Notes: generated from the letters alone by a model not told the origin. 64,000 nucleotides of DNA from Mesonia sediminis (GCF_042684705.1 NZ_JBHULZ010000041.1:558001-622000), one strand, 5' to 3'. Numbered from the stretch's first letter, positions 45,062 to 54,016 are shown. Made by a program: numbers and translations.

Positions 45062-46222
45062 ATGAATACATCATTTTTTACTCCCTTGCCCGAAACTTTT
45101 TTTGAAACCTTAGATTTGGGCGAGGGGAGTATAGGCTTGCAAATACAGGCCTACCGGGAGGCTGGCGCTTTTCCCGATTTAGAAAATGTGCAGGTGGCTA
45201 TTTTGGGTGTAAAAGATTCGCGCACTACACAAGCGCAAAACCCAGATTTTGAAAACTGGGAAGCCATCCGTAAAGCTTTTTATCATATGCACCGCGGCAA
45301 TTGGCCGCTACAACTAGCCGATTTGGGTAATATTCGAGCCGGTGCCACACCTCAGGATACCTATTTTGCCTTGCGCGAATGTTTAGCGCATTGCCTAGAG
45401 CAAAACACCATTCTTTTGATACTGGGGGGTAGCCAAGATTTGGCCTATGCCCAATACCGAGCTTATGACAACCACGGGCAAATGGTGCATTATGTGAATG
45501 TAGATGCGAAATTCGACTTGGGTGATACTGCCGCCCCTATTGGGCCCTATTCTTATGTGGGTAAAATGGTGGTTGAAGAGCCTTTCAACTTGTATCATTA
45601 TTCCAATATAGGTTACCAAACCTTTTACAATGCACAAGAAGAGATCAACTTACTCGAGAAGCTTTATTTTGATACCTATCGCTTAGGCGAGGTCTGTCAA
45701 CAAATCGAGCGAGTAGAGCCGGTATTTAGAAACGCAAGTATGGCTAGTATCGATGTAAATGCCATCGAGCCCGCTCATTTGGCGGCGCCCAATTTGACGG
45801 CCAATGGCTTTAACGGTCGGGAGATTTGCGCCATTGCCCGCTACGCTGGTTTGGGAGATCAAGTTTCGAGTATGGGACTTTATCATTTAGACGATTTGCC
45901 CAATTGCCAAGCAGCCAATACCCTTGTAGCCCAAATTATGTGGTATTTTATCGAGGGGGTGGTGTACCGAAAGGATGAAAATTCACCCAGCGCTAAAAAA
46001 GATTTTATCAAGTACCAAGTTCCGGTAGATACCGATGTTTTAACGTTTTATAAGAGTCAGCTTACCGGTAGATGGTGGCTTGAGGTACCAATTGCAAAAA
46101 AAATTAACAATAAATTAGAAAATACGACGTTATTGCCATGTACTTATGAAGACTATGAGAGCGCTTGCAACCAAAACCTACCAGCCATTTGGTGGAAAGC
46201 AAGAATAAAAAACGAGTTATAG
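45062..46222 (+). CDS. Arginase/formimidoylglutamase-fold protein lacking metal ligands
   Basis: 386 residues with the overall ureohydrolase pattern, but the manganese-binding motifs are altered: GGGHD reads GGSQD (122-126), DAHxD reads DAKFD (148-152), and the final SxDxDxxDP reads SIDVNAIEP (D231, N233). At least three ligands (two His, one Asp) are gone, so normal hydrolysis of a guanidino or formimino group is unlikely. It lies between topA (15 bp) and gldK (111 bp) on the same strand. A structural or regulatory role linked to gliding/T9SS is speculative. Family fold fairly sure, function unknown. Confidence 0.75.
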   Translation: MNTSFFTPLPETFFETLDLGEGSIGLQIQAYREAGAFPDLENVQVAILGVKDSRTTQAQNPDFENWEAIRKAFYHMHRGNWPLQLADLGNIRAGATPQDTYFALRECLAHCLEQNTILLILGGSQDLAYAQYRAYDNHGQMVHYVNVDAKFDLGDTAAPIGPYSYVGKMVVEEPFNLYHYSNIGYQTFYNAQEEINLLEKLYFDTYRLGEVCQQIERVEPVFRNASMASIDVNAIEPAHLAAPNLTANGFNGREICAIARYAGLGDQVSSMGLYHLDDLPNCQAANTLVAQIMWYFIEGVVYRKDENSPSAKKDFIKYQVPVDTDVLTFYKSQLTGRWWLEVPIAKKINNKLENTTLLPCTYEDYESACNQNLPAIWWKARIKNEL

Positions 46223-46333
46223 TCAGCAATTTGTCGCCAATTTTAACTTTTTTTTAAATAAAAAATTGTTTTTTTGGAAATTATTAAATAGGTTTACGCC
46301 CTTAAAATTAGATTATCTTAACCTGATATAGTT

Positions 46334-47713
46334 ATGAAGAAAGTTTTTTCAGTTCTTGCTTTAGTTTCATTCTTAGCCAGCTGTGGCGGAGGAGACAAAG
46401 GTCAATTAGTTGGAGTAAAAGGAAAGCAGTGGCATGCAGAGAAGCCCTACGGAATGACACTGGTACCCGGTGGTTCATTCATTATGGGTAAATCTGACGA
46501 TGATGTGGCTGGCTTGAACAATGCCCCAACCAAAACGGTTACCGTTCGATCCTTTTATATGGACGAAACCGAAATTACGAACTCAGAATACCGTGAATTT
46601 GTACATTGGGTAAGAGATTCCATCATCAGACAACGACTTGCCGAGGAGGCAGAGCTAGCCGGCGGCGGTGGCGGTGGCCAAGGAGGTAAAACCGCGAGTA
46701 TTGCCGATTTCGCCTTTAAAGGTTCGGCAAATGCCAACAATAAAAAAGGAGGTCAGGCACAAGAAACGCCTTACCAGCAGTATTCAAAACACTACGACCC
46801 TAATAACCAGCGTTTGAACTGGGATGTAGATATCATCTGGAAAACCGATGAGTATCCAGACGAGTCTTACGTTTATGTAATGGACGAAATGTACTTGCCT
46901 CAAGACCAGTCGTACAACGGCGAGCGTCTTATGGATGTAACTAAATTCAAATACAGCTATAAAACTATGGATATGGATGCTGCGGCCCGTTCTCGTGGCG
47001 ACCGTTCCAACTTCATTCAAACCGAAGAAGTTGAGGTGTATCCAGATACCACAGTTTGGATTCGTGATTTTAGCTACTCGTATAACGAGCCTATGCATAA
47101 CGACTATTTCTGGCACGCGGCTTATGATGAGTATCCAGTAGTGGGTGTTTCTTGGAAACAAGCCAAAGCATTTTGTGACTGGAGAACTTTAAAGCATAAT
47201 GCTTACCGTAAAGAAAAAGGTTTGCATAACGTGAATACGTATAGATTGCCAATTGAATCAGAGTGGGAATATGCCGCTCGAGGCGGAATTGAATCGGCTA
47301 CTTACCCTTGGGGTGGGCCGTATGCAAAAGACGATCGCGGATGCTTCTTGGCAAACTTCAAGCCTTTGCGTGGAGATTATGCAGCAGACCAAGCTTTGTA
47401 TACCGTAGAGGCCAAGTCATTTGAGCCTAACGATTTTAACTTATACAATATGGCCGGTAACGTGGCCGAGTGGGTAAACTCATCTTACTCAGACGATTCA
47501 TACGACTACTACTCGTCGATGAACCCGAACGTAAACGATAAAAACAACAAGCGTAAAGTAGTGCGCGGAGGTTCTTGGAAAGATGTAGCCTATTTCCTAC
47601 AAGTAAGCTCGAGAGATTACGAGTATGCAGATTCGGCAAGAAGTTATATCGGTTTCAGAACAGTACAAGATTATTTAGGTAATGATTTAGACTTGAATCA
47701 GCCACCGAGATAA
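46334..47713 (+). CDS. gldK: Gliding motility / T9SS lipoprotein GldK
   Basis: 459 residues. A lipobox (VSFLASC, Cys-18) is followed by GGGDKGQL. The body is an FGE-sulfatase-type domain (GMTLVPGGSFIMGKSDDD, SFYMDETEITNSEYREF, YRLPIESEWEYAARGG, GNVAEWVNSSY, KVVRGGSWKD) with an insertion rich in Gly/Lys/Gln. GldK (PorK in Porphyromonas) forms the periplasmic ring with GldN under the outer membrane. First gene of the gldKLMN operon. Confidence 0.97.
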   Translation: MKKVFSVLALVSFLASCGGGDKGQLVGVKGKQWHAEKPYGMTLVPGGSFIMGKSDDDVAGLNNAPTKTVTVRSFYMDETEITNSEYREFVHWVRDSIIRQRLAEEAELAGGGGGGQGGKTASIADFAFKGSANANNKKGGQAQETPYQQYSKHYDPNNQRLNWDVDIIWKTDEYPDESYVYVMDEMYLPQDQSYNGERLMDVTKFKYSYKTMDMDAAARSRGDRSNFIQTEEVEVYPDTTVWIRDFSYSYNEPMHNDYFWHAAYDEYPVVGVSWKQAKAFCDWRTLKHNAYRKEKGLHNVNTYRLPIESEWEYAARGGIESATYPWGGPYAKDDRGCFLANFKPLRGDYAADQALYTVEAKSFEPNDFNLYNMAGNVAEWVNSSYSDDSYDYYSSMNPNVNDKNNKRKVVRGGSWKDVAYFLQVSSRDYEYADSARSYIGFRTVQDYLGNDLDLNQPPR

Positions 47714-47774
47714 GAACAACAAACAACAAACTCAATTTTAATTAAACTTAACTTAAACAACTAAAATTTAAATT

Positions 47775-48422
47775 ATGGCAAAGTCAAAAAAAGGAAAGAA
47801 AATCATGAATATGGTTTATGGTCTAGGAGCAGCGGTAGTAATCTTAGGAGCACTATTTAAAATTATGCACTGGCCTTTTGGAAACGAGATGTTAATCCTT
47901 GGTCTTGTAGTAGAGGCATTAGTATTCGCTATTTCAGCTTTCGAACCAGTAGATGATGAATTAGATTGGTCTTTGGTTTACCCAGAATTGGCAGGAGGTG
48001 CTTCTTCAGGTTCTAAGCGAAATACCTTAGTAGAAGATCCTAAAGATGCGCAAGGTGCCCTTTCTAAGAAATTAGACGATATGTTGAAAGAAGCTAAGAT
48101 AGATGGAGCTTTAATGGCAAGCTTAGGAGAAAGTATTAAAAACTTCGAAGGTGCGGCAAAAAATATGGCTCCAACAGTAGACGCTATTGCTTCGCAAAAG
48201 AAATACAGCGAAGAAATGACCTTAGCGGCATCTCAAATGGAATCTTTAAACAACCTTTACAAAGTACAATTAGAATCTACTAGCAAGCAAGCCGAAGTAA
48301 ACCAAGCGGTAGCAGATAACGCGGTGAAGTTAAAGTCTGAAATGGAAAGCTTAACTAGCAACCTATCAAACTTAAACAATGTTTACGGAGGTATGTTAAC
48401 GGCAATGCGTCCTAACGCCTAA
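47775..48422 (+). CDS. gldL: T9SS/gliding motor stator protein GldL
   Basis: 215 residues. Two N-terminal transmembrane helices (about 12-30 and 36-55) carry the conserved charged residues inside the membrane: K29 and H32 (LFKIMHWPFG) and E47 (LVVEALVF). A cytoplasmic helical tail follows. Family knowledge: five GldL surround two GldM to make a proton-driven rotary motor powering gliding and T9SS. 61 bp after gldK. Confidence 0.96.
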   Translation: MAKSKKGKKIMNMVYGLGAAVVILGALFKIMHWPFGNEMLILGLVVEALVFAISAFEPVDDELDWSLVYPELAGGASSGSKRNTLVEDPKDAQGALSKKLDDMLKEAKIDGALMASLGESIKNFEGAAKNMAPTVDAIASQKKYSEEMTLAASQMESLNNLYKVQLESTSKQAEVNQAVADNAVKLKSEMESLTSNLSNLNNVYGGMLTAMRPNA

Positions 48423-48459
48423 GTCTAAATTGAATTATTAATATTTACAAAATTTAACT

Positions 48460-50016
48460 ATGGCAGGAGGAAAACAAACCCCAAGGCAGAAGATGATTAA
48501 CTTGATGTATTTGGTTTTCATCGCAATGATGGCCCTAAATATGTCAAAAGAAGTATTGTCTGCTTTTGGTTCAATCAATGAAAGCTTTAATGAGGCCAAT
48601 ACAGCGGCTACCGCTCGTAATGCCAACTTTATGGCCGGTCTAGCCGAAAAAGCTTCAGAACAACCTAAACAATACAAGCCTTTACAAGAAAAAGCGGCTA
48701 AAATTAGCGCAGCTTCATCAGACTTGTATAACTTCATCGGTGAATTAAAAGCCGGTGCATTAGAAGGAGTAAAAGATCCTAAAGATTACGAAACTATGGA
48801 CAAGACAGCTTATTTCGATGAGTTGTTCTGGAAAGGTGGAAAACTACAACCTAAAGGGGAGGAGTTGATGAATAAAATCATCGCTTATCGCCAAACGGTT
48901 ATAGGAGAATTAGGAGAAGGTTATGACGATATCAAAAAAGATGTTGCCGATAAATTCTCAACCGGTGGTGACGATAATAAAGTGGCTACACGTGACGGAA
49001 TTAAGAAGCACTGGGTAAACTATCACTATGTTGGTTTCCCATTAATCGCATCGGTAACTAAATTAACTAAGATTCAAGCAGATATTAAAACTACAGAAAG
49101 CCAAGTATTATCGGCTATGTTGCAAGGTCAAATGACTTCGCAATTATCGATGAGTAATTACGAGGCAATTGTGGTACCCGAAAAAACAGCATTCTTCAGT
49201 GGAGAGAGCTTTAAAGGTAAAGTAGTATTGGGTCGTTTTGATAACTCACTTACTTTTGATAAAGTAGTAATCAACAACAAAGAATTAGAAAACCAAACCG
49301 GTCAGGTAGAATTAGAATTCCCAGCCGGAAACGTGGGGCAGCAAGAAATCAATGGAGAGTTGCAGTTTAAAGAAGGAGATTCGATTGTAAGCATTCCTGT
49401 AAAGAGCGCTTATACCGTAATTCCTGAACCTAACTCAGCTGTAATTTCAGCCGATAAGATGAACGTGGTTTACCGTGGAGTTAAAAACCCAATGACCATC
49501 TCTATTCCTGGTGTACCACAGGTAAATGCTCAAGCACCTGGTTTATCTCCAGCAAGCGGAGCCGGAGCTTATGTGATGGATGTAACCAACGTAAAAGCAA
49601 GAGAGGTTAAAATTAACGTGTCTGGAACTTTACCAGGAGGTAAATCAGTATCCTCTAGCAAGGTTTTCCGTATCAAAGAAATTCCACGTCCATTAGGAGT
49701 TATCGGAGCTAAAGATGGTGGTAATGGTGCTATTCGTATGAGTAAGCGTGCCGTTGAAGTATCACCGATTGCAGCCAAATTACCAGACTTCGATTTCGAC
49801 TTGAATTTAAATGTATCTGGATTTAAATTCCAGGTAATGGGTAAACCAGTAGTACAAGTTAATGGTAACCGTTTAAATGCCGCTGCAAAAGCAGCCTTGA
49901 ACTCGGCAAAAAGAGGTTCGGTAGTTCAGATTTTTGACATCCAGGCTAAAGTAGCCGGTAACTCGAAGTACAAATTGCAACGAGTAAATCCATTAATTAT
50001 AGAACTACAAGATTAA
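48460..50016 (+). CDS. gldM: T9SS/gliding motor protein GldM
   Basis: 518 residues. One N-terminal helix (about 11-32, MINLMYLVFIAMMALNM) preceded by R9 (GGKQTPRQK), the Arg that pairs with GldL's membrane Glu in the known motor. The long periplasmic part consists of four domains (D1 helical, D2-D4 beta) that span the periplasm to the GldKN ring. It follows gldL by 37 bp. Confidence 0.96.
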   Translation: MAGGKQTPRQKMINLMYLVFIAMMALNMSKEVLSAFGSINESFNEANTAATARNANFMAGLAEKASEQPKQYKPLQEKAAKISAASSDLYNFIGELKAGALEGVKDPKDYETMDKTAYFDELFWKGGKLQPKGEELMNKIIAYRQTVIGELGEGYDDIKKDVADKFSTGGDDNKVATRDGIKKHWVNYHYVGFPLIASVTKLTKIQADIKTTESQVLSAMLQGQMTSQLSMSNYEAIVVPEKTAFFSGESFKGKVVLGRFDNSLTFDKVVINNKELENQTGQVELEFPAGNVGQQEINGELQFKEGDSIVSIPVKSAYTVIPEPNSAVISADKMNVVYRGVKNPMTISIPGVPQVNAQAPGLSPASGAGAYVMDVTNVKAREVKINVSGTLPGGKSVSSSKVFRIKEIPRPLGVIGAKDGGNGAIRMSKRAVEVSPIAAKLPDFDFDLNLNVSGFKFQVMGKPVVQVNGNRLNAAAKAALNSAKRGSVVQIFDIQAKVAGNSKYKLQRVNPLIIELQD

Positions 50017-50035
50017 TATAAAATTAAAAACGTAT

Positions 50036-50935
50036 ATGAAGAAGAGTTGTTTATTTATGTTAGCTGCACTAGGATTTAGCTTTGCGAGTTTCGCGCAGCT
50101 GAACATCCTAAATGCAGAATCACCAGAAGAGATCGGGAAGAAAAGTCAGGCTCAAGTGCAGAATGATGCCAACCAGGAACCTTTAGACTACGGTTATGTA
50201 GACGATAGAGATATCTTGTGGGCAAAAACAACTTGGGAATACATAGATTTGAATCAGCGAGTGAACTTCCCTTTGCTTTACCCTTTAGATAAGACCAGCC
50301 AAGGAAGAAAATCTTTGTTTGAGGTGATTATCGACGCGGTGAAAACCGACCAGGTAACCATGTATATGGATTCTTACTTTCATCAGAAATACCCGATGGA
50401 TCAGTTGGAGACCAACTTGTCTGTAAAGGTATTAAACGATGCGGGTATCGCAGCCGAAAATGCAGGAGAGCCTTTAGAAGAGTGGCATTATTCAATGGCC
50501 GAAATCAAGCCAGCTGATGTTCACGCTTATAAGATTAGAGGTTACTGGTACTTCGATAAAAGACAAGGCGAGTTAAAATACCGCTTGTTGGCTATCGCAC
50601 CAGTAGTAATCTCTGCTCAAAACAAATTGCAGCAACAGGAGAATCCAGACTTAGAGGTTGTGCCCGTAGAATTATTCTGGGTATACTATCCCGAAATCAG
50701 AAAGCAGTTGCATAGCAATTATGTATTCAATGCTAAAAACACAGCACACCCGCTTACCTTTGATCACTTGTTAAACTCAAGACGTTTCGACGCCATGATT
50801 TACAAAGAAGATAACGTATACGGTGACCGTGAAGTAGATGAGTACATTGCAGACAACACCTTGATGCAGTTGCTAGAATCAAATCGTATCAAAGAGTCTA
50901 TACGTAACTTTGAATCGGATATGTGGAATTACTAA
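50036..50935 (+). CDS. gldN: T9SS/gliding ring protein GldN
   Basis: 299 residues with a signal peptide ending near FASFAQ (residue 20). The mature protein matches GldN/PorN (YVDDRDILWAKTTWEYIDLN, VELFWVYYPEIRKQL, FDHLLNSRRFDAMIYKEDN). It binds GldK to form the periplasmic ring and touches GldM. It is the last gene of the operon, 19 bp after gldM. Confidence 0.96.
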   Translation: MKKSCLFMLAALGFSFASFAQLNILNAESPEEIGKKSQAQVQNDANQEPLDYGYVDDRDILWAKTTWEYIDLNQRVNFPLLYPLDKTSQGRKSLFEVIIDAVKTDQVTMYMDSYFHQKYPMDQLETNLSVKVLNDAGIAAENAGEPLEEWHYSMAEIKPADVHAYKIRGYWYFDKRQGELKYRLLAIAPVVISAQNKLQQQENPDLEVVPVELFWVYYPEIRKQLHSNYVFNAKNTAHPLTFDHLLNSRRFDAMIYKEDNVYGDREVDEYIADNTLMQLLESNRIKESIRNFESDMWNY

Positions 50936-50952
50936 TCCGTTGCTAAAATATA

Positions 50953-50987
50953 AAAAAGCATCCGCCAACGCGGATGCTTTTTTTTTG
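50953..50987 (+). terminator. Terminator of the gldKLMN operon
   Basis: 13-bp perfect stem AAAAAGCATCCGC / GCGGATGCTTTTT with loop CAAC, then more T. 17 bp past the gldN stop. Confidence 0.97.
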
Positions 50988-51405
50988 ATGCCTACTTAAG
51001 TTTTTAAAATGTTTTGAAACCACGATTTGGCACTGCGAGTGCGGTTGTTGCGAAAGCCATAAAAAATTATATCGAGATCCCGCGAATACTCGGGACTCCC
51101 TAAGGGTCGCGCTAAGTAGATAGCGGTATATAATTTATCTTTAATTCTATTGTTCTGCCTAATGTATGCGTAAAACACAAGTTATACTGAAGAAAAAGAT
51201 TGCAAAGCCCTGCTTTGAATCGCTTTTTTACGTGGGCTGCTGGTATGTAAAATAACTCTAAAACCTGCCTTGTCACACTGAGTGCGGGTTTTTGACGATA
51301 GGCAAACACCCGTGTATCGAAGTGCAGTCGAAAAGTAGCGAATATCTTTATAGTTACCATTATTATACGCTATTAATCGAAAGCCCAAAATATCCATTTC
51401 TTAAT

Positions 51406-51608
51406 CCTCTACTTTTTTCCATCGCCGAAAAAAGTAGCAAACCCCGAAATATGGGGACTACGAAAGTCTAGGCTTACGAAACTAGCGCTAAATTGTATGT
51501 TTGCAAGCTAAATTTTAGGAACTCACCCGATTTCCAATCGGTCTCAAACAGCCTAAAATTTTCAACGCTTACTGCACTGCCAATTTTACGCGCTATTTTC
51601 GATAGGCC
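51406..51608 (+). repeat. Type-b repeat module, copy 1
   Basis: About 203 bp. It begins with a perfect hairpin (CTACTTTTTT, 9-nt loop, AAAAAAGTAG) and ends in CTATTTTCGATAGGCC. It has an extra ~23 bp (CCCGAAATATGGGGACTACG region) relative to copies 2 and 3 just after the hairpin. Confidence 0.85.
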
Positions 51609-51760
51609 AAGATTAAATGGTATTTCTATTTATTCTTTTTATAAAATAACCTGCCTTGTCACACCGAGTGGGGGTTTTTGCCGATAGGCAAATACCCTTG
51701 TATCGAGGTGCAGCCGAAAAGTAGCGAGTTTATTTATATTTTCAAAAGTTACTCTTTTAC

Positions 51761-52017
51761 AATTCATTGATAATACTATGTCCTAATTTTCATTTTCTTT
51801 ACGGTGTATTCCTCTCGCTGCGCTCGTCGGATACAGGAGAAAACGAAACAAAAGAAAGTACACTTTTTCTGAGGTATTTTTCAGGCAAGCTGAAAACCAC
51901 TTGTATTTTGCTAAATTGGTTCCAAGGCTTCACCAATTCTTCACGCAAAACACAAGTTATACTGAAGAAAAAGATTGCAAAGCGCTGCTTTGAAACGCTT
52001 TTTGACGTGGGCTGATG
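51761..52017 (+). repeat. Type-c repeat module, copy 1
   Basis: About 257 bp, from AATTCATTGATAATACTATG to GACGTGGGCTG. It contains three small hairpins: one after CATTTTC that is replaced by a longer GC-rich hairpin around CTCGCTGCGCTCG, TTTTCAG-GCAAG-CTGAAAA, and CAAAGC-GCT-GCTTTG. An open frame across it is chance (see rejected items). Confidence 0.85.
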
Positions 52018-52208
52018 GATGTTGTTATTGCTATATCCACGTATATCTAAAAAGCACTGCCAATTTTCCGCCCTATTTTCGATAGGCCGGGTTTAAATGG
52101 TACTTCTACTTATTATTCTTTGGTGAAAAAACCTGCCTTGTCTGTTTTGTCGTTAGTTAAATTAAACCAGTGAGAGTAAGGACTTATTTGCATTGTGGCT
52201 CAATACTC

Positions 52209-52511
52209 TTATGTTCTTTTTTTATTTGGATTCTTTCTGTTCGAAAATAAGGACACAATCTCAATGGTATTTTTATTGATTCTATAGTATAAATTATTGT
52301 GGACATCGACTACAGCTTTTCGGGTTTTCTTTTTCTCCATTGATTCAGGGAAAATTTCAGGCATTTTTGAAATCAGTTGGATAGTGTGATCTAATTTTGC
52401 GGCAAATTTTCTTAGTTCTCTCTCAGTCCAATTCGCTTCAAGATATTCTATGGTTGCTTTAAGTTCAGAAATGGCGTGATCGGTCCATAGAATTTTATAA
52501 CCACTTTTCAT
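52209..52511 (-). CDS. ParE/RelE-superfamily toxin
   Basis: 100 residues. The fold pattern YKILWTDHAISELKATIEYL...NWTERELRKFAAKL... ISKMPEIFPES... VVDVHNNLYYRINKNTIEIVSLFSNR is typical of the ParE branch of type II toxins, which poison gyrase, or of RelE mRNA interferases; the length and WTDHA start favour ParE. Its ATG lies 17 bp inside the 3' end of the antitoxin gene, so they are translationally coupled. Sits at the edge of the repeat mosaic, typical for a mobile toxin-antitoxin pair. Confidence 0.8.
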   Translation of the reverse strand: MKSGYKILWTDHAISELKATIEYLEANWTERELRKFAAKLDHTIQLISKMPEIFPESMEKKKTRKAVVDVHNNLYYRINKNTIEIVSLFSNRKNPNKKRT

Positions 52512-52728
52512 AAATATCTTTCACCTTATGGTGAGAAGTTAATTTTGCATTGTCTGCATCTTGAATTCCTTTTTCAATAGAATCTTTTTCAGCAGCAGAA
52601 ATTTCCTTCCACCAATCGGTTTTTTCTTTATCCCTTATTTTCATTAGTTGATCAATCAAAGACTTGTCGTTTAATGTGGACAACCATTGAATTAATTCAA
52701 TTTTTTTATTTTCTAAACTTAGATCCAT
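52495..52728 (-). CDS. Antitoxin of the ParE-type module
   Basis: 77 residues, acidic and helical (LENKKIELIQWLSTLNDKSL, WWKEISAAEKDSIEKGIQDA). This pattern is common in Bacteroidota small antitoxins encoded just before ParE/RelE toxins. The 3' end overlaps the toxin by 17 bp. It should neutralise the toxin and probably repress the operon. No separate DNA-binding motif is clear. Confidence 0.7.
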   Translation of the reverse strand: MDLSLENKKIELIQWLSTLNDKSLIDQLMKIRDKEKTDWWKEISAAEKDSIEKGIQDADNAKLTSHHKVKDIYEKWL

Positions 52729-52800
52729 AATATCAAAGTTACGAATTAAATCCTATTCTTTGATTTTTAAATTATTTTTTACTGTTGCAATACTTTCCCT

Positions 52801-53003
52801 ACGCTCCCGCACGATTGCCGCCTGTGGTCTTCTACCTATTAGCAGGTTGATAAAAAAATCCTATTTTTAAAATATGAGCTGCAATTACAAGTTTCGTGAT
52901 TCAGAAGGTTTTTATTTTGTAAACTTTAGTTTTATACTTGAATGATGAATTGGGCAGTTGATTGCAATTTGGTTAGGAGAACGCGATGCAATCGCGCACT
53001 AGC
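52801..53003 (+). repeat. Cassette-boundary direct repeat, copy 1
   Basis: About 203 bp running from CGCTCCCGCACGATTG to ATCGCGCACTAGC. It shares long blocks with copies at 53771-53989 and 54783-54993: ATTAGCAGGTTGATAAAAA, AATTACAAGTTT, TAGTTTTATACTT, GATGAATTG and GAGAACGC. It ends in a GCGAT-GCA-ATCGC hairpin. The coding remnant at 53004 begins exactly where the repeat stops. It may include an extra ~10 bases at its start. Confidence 0.85.
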
Positions 53004-53215
53004 GGGGTAATCCTAACGCATTAAATAGAACTTTACCTGGTTTTACAGATGAAGTTTCAGATTCAATGTATCGACAAGGTAGAGGAGCTTTACAAGATTT
53101 TGCAACACAAAAACCTGCATTGATGCGACTCAACTCTCAAAAATTCAGCAAATATGGTCAGTGGGGAACTGGAGTTGGACTGTCTGGTGCAGCCGTTATT
53201 ATTACAAAAAAATGA
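53004..53215 (+). pseudogene. C-terminal tail of a truncated protein, possible polymorphic-toxin remnant
   Basis: In one frame, right after the repeat, 69 codons read GNPNALNRTLPGFTDEVSDS and on through MYRQGRGALQDFATQKP to a Gly/Val/Ala-rich end and TGA at 53213-53215. The frame is closed upstream by TAG inside the repeat, so the N-terminus is missing. The small gene encoding a YcxB-like membrane protein begins 21 bp downstream. A toxin tail followed at once by a membrane immunity protein is the usual layout of polymorphic toxin cassettes; the exact family is not recognised, so this is inference. Confidence 0.5.
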
Positions 53216-53236
53216 TGGGAAAGTAATGATTAGGAT

Positions 53237-53755
53237 ATGAAAGTAGTTATTTGTCAAAAATTCAAGTCTTATAAAGAAGATTCTGTCAAGTATTTGGTAC
53301 TTGAAATATTGAATAGACCATTTGTTGTCGTTGTTTTAATTTATGTTGCTATCACTTTAATACATTTTTTAAATAAAGCATCTTACCTATATTTTTTTCC
53401 AGAAATTATAGGGTTATTAGTATTTTCATTAGGTGTAGGAATTTCAGGAATGATATTGTATAGTATTTTTTCACTGTTAAAAACCATAAAAAAAGTAAAT
53501 AATGAAAAAAATACTTTATACGAAGGGAAAGTTCATATAATTATGGATAACGAGTGTGTTATAATTCAAAAAGAGGATGATGAGAACTCCCTTAGAAGGA
53601 ATTGGAATCAAATTAAAGAATTTAAAGTTATAGGTAAAACAGCTTATTTAATCCCTGTAAAAAAGAATGACTTTATGATTAGAATAAACCAAAAAGAAGT
53701 CATTGAAGGGAGATTTAAAAATATAATCAATTTTATTAAATCTAAAATGTTATGA
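53237..53755 (+). CDS. YcxB-like membrane protein, candidate immunity protein
   Basis: 172 residues. Two transmembrane helices (about 32-50 and 57-82: FVVVVLIYVAITLIHFL, IGLLVFSLGVGISGMIL) are followed by a cytoplasmic YcxB-like domain (VHIIMDNECVIIQKEDDE, RRNWNQIKEFKVIGKTAYLI, FMIRINQKEVIEGRFKNI). YcxB-like proteins often act as immunity to neighbouring toxins. It is bounded by direct repeats at both sides and sits 21 bp after a truncated C-terminal tail. AT-rich, unlike the core genes. Immunity is a context-based inference. Confidence 0.6.
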   Translation: MKVVICQKFKSYKEDSVKYLVLEILNRPFVVVVLIYVAITLIHFLNKASYLYFFPEIIGLLVFSLGVGISGMILYSIFSLLKTIKKVNNEKNTLYEGKVHIIMDNECVIIQKEDDENSLRRNWNQIKEFKVIGKTAYLIPVKKNDFMIRINQKEVIEGRFKNIINFIKSKML

Positions 53756-53770
53756 ATACAGGAGCTTCTC

Positions 53771-53989
53771 CCCGCTCCCGCAGGATTGGAGCCTGTGGTT
53801 TTTGTAGTCTGTGGTCTTCTACCTATTAGCAGGTTGATAAAAAATACTATTTTTAAAATAGGAGCCGTAATTACAAGTTTGATAATGCTGAAGATTTTTA
53901 TTTTGTGAGTTTTAGTTTTATACTTTAATGATGAATTGAGCAGTTGATTGCTATGTGGTTAGGAGAACGCCATGCAATCGCGCACTAGC
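53771..53989 (+). repeat. Cassette-boundary direct repeat, copy 2
   Basis: About 219 bp, beginning at CCCGCTCCCGCAGGATTGGA and ending at CAATCGCGCACTAGC. It has an insertion of about 15 bases (TTTTTGTAGTCTGTGG) relative to copy 1. It starts 16 bp after the YcxB-like stop codon. Confidence 0.85.
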
Positions 53990-54016
53990 TAATATTTATA
54001 TTAGCTTGTATTTTAT

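Larger units (their letters stand above)
50988..52200. repeat. Repeat mosaic A, 1.2 kb without genes
   Basis: This stretch is built of modules that recur at 55.0-56.5 and 60.5-61.5 kb. Type-a modules (TTGTCA...GAGTG, inner hairpin, TATCGAG, GTCGAAAAGTAGCGA) lie at 51261-51342 and 51648-51728, with a divergent one at 51015-51075. A type-b module is at 51406-51608, a type-c module at 51761-52017, and pieces of c (51171-51257) and b (52054-52088) are also present. No coding frame is credible. Confidence 0.85.

Noticed and set aside
46555..47161. Minus-strand open frames inside gldK
   Set aside because: They are shadows of the conserved gldK coding sequence; no independent protein features.
51767..52015. 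Similar open frames of about 80 codons in all type-c repeats (also 55536-55799 and 60683-60919)
   Set aside because: They follow the repeat, start at non-ATG codons, cross hairpins, and copy differences preserve stems rather than protein features. No signal, domain or codon pattern supports translation.
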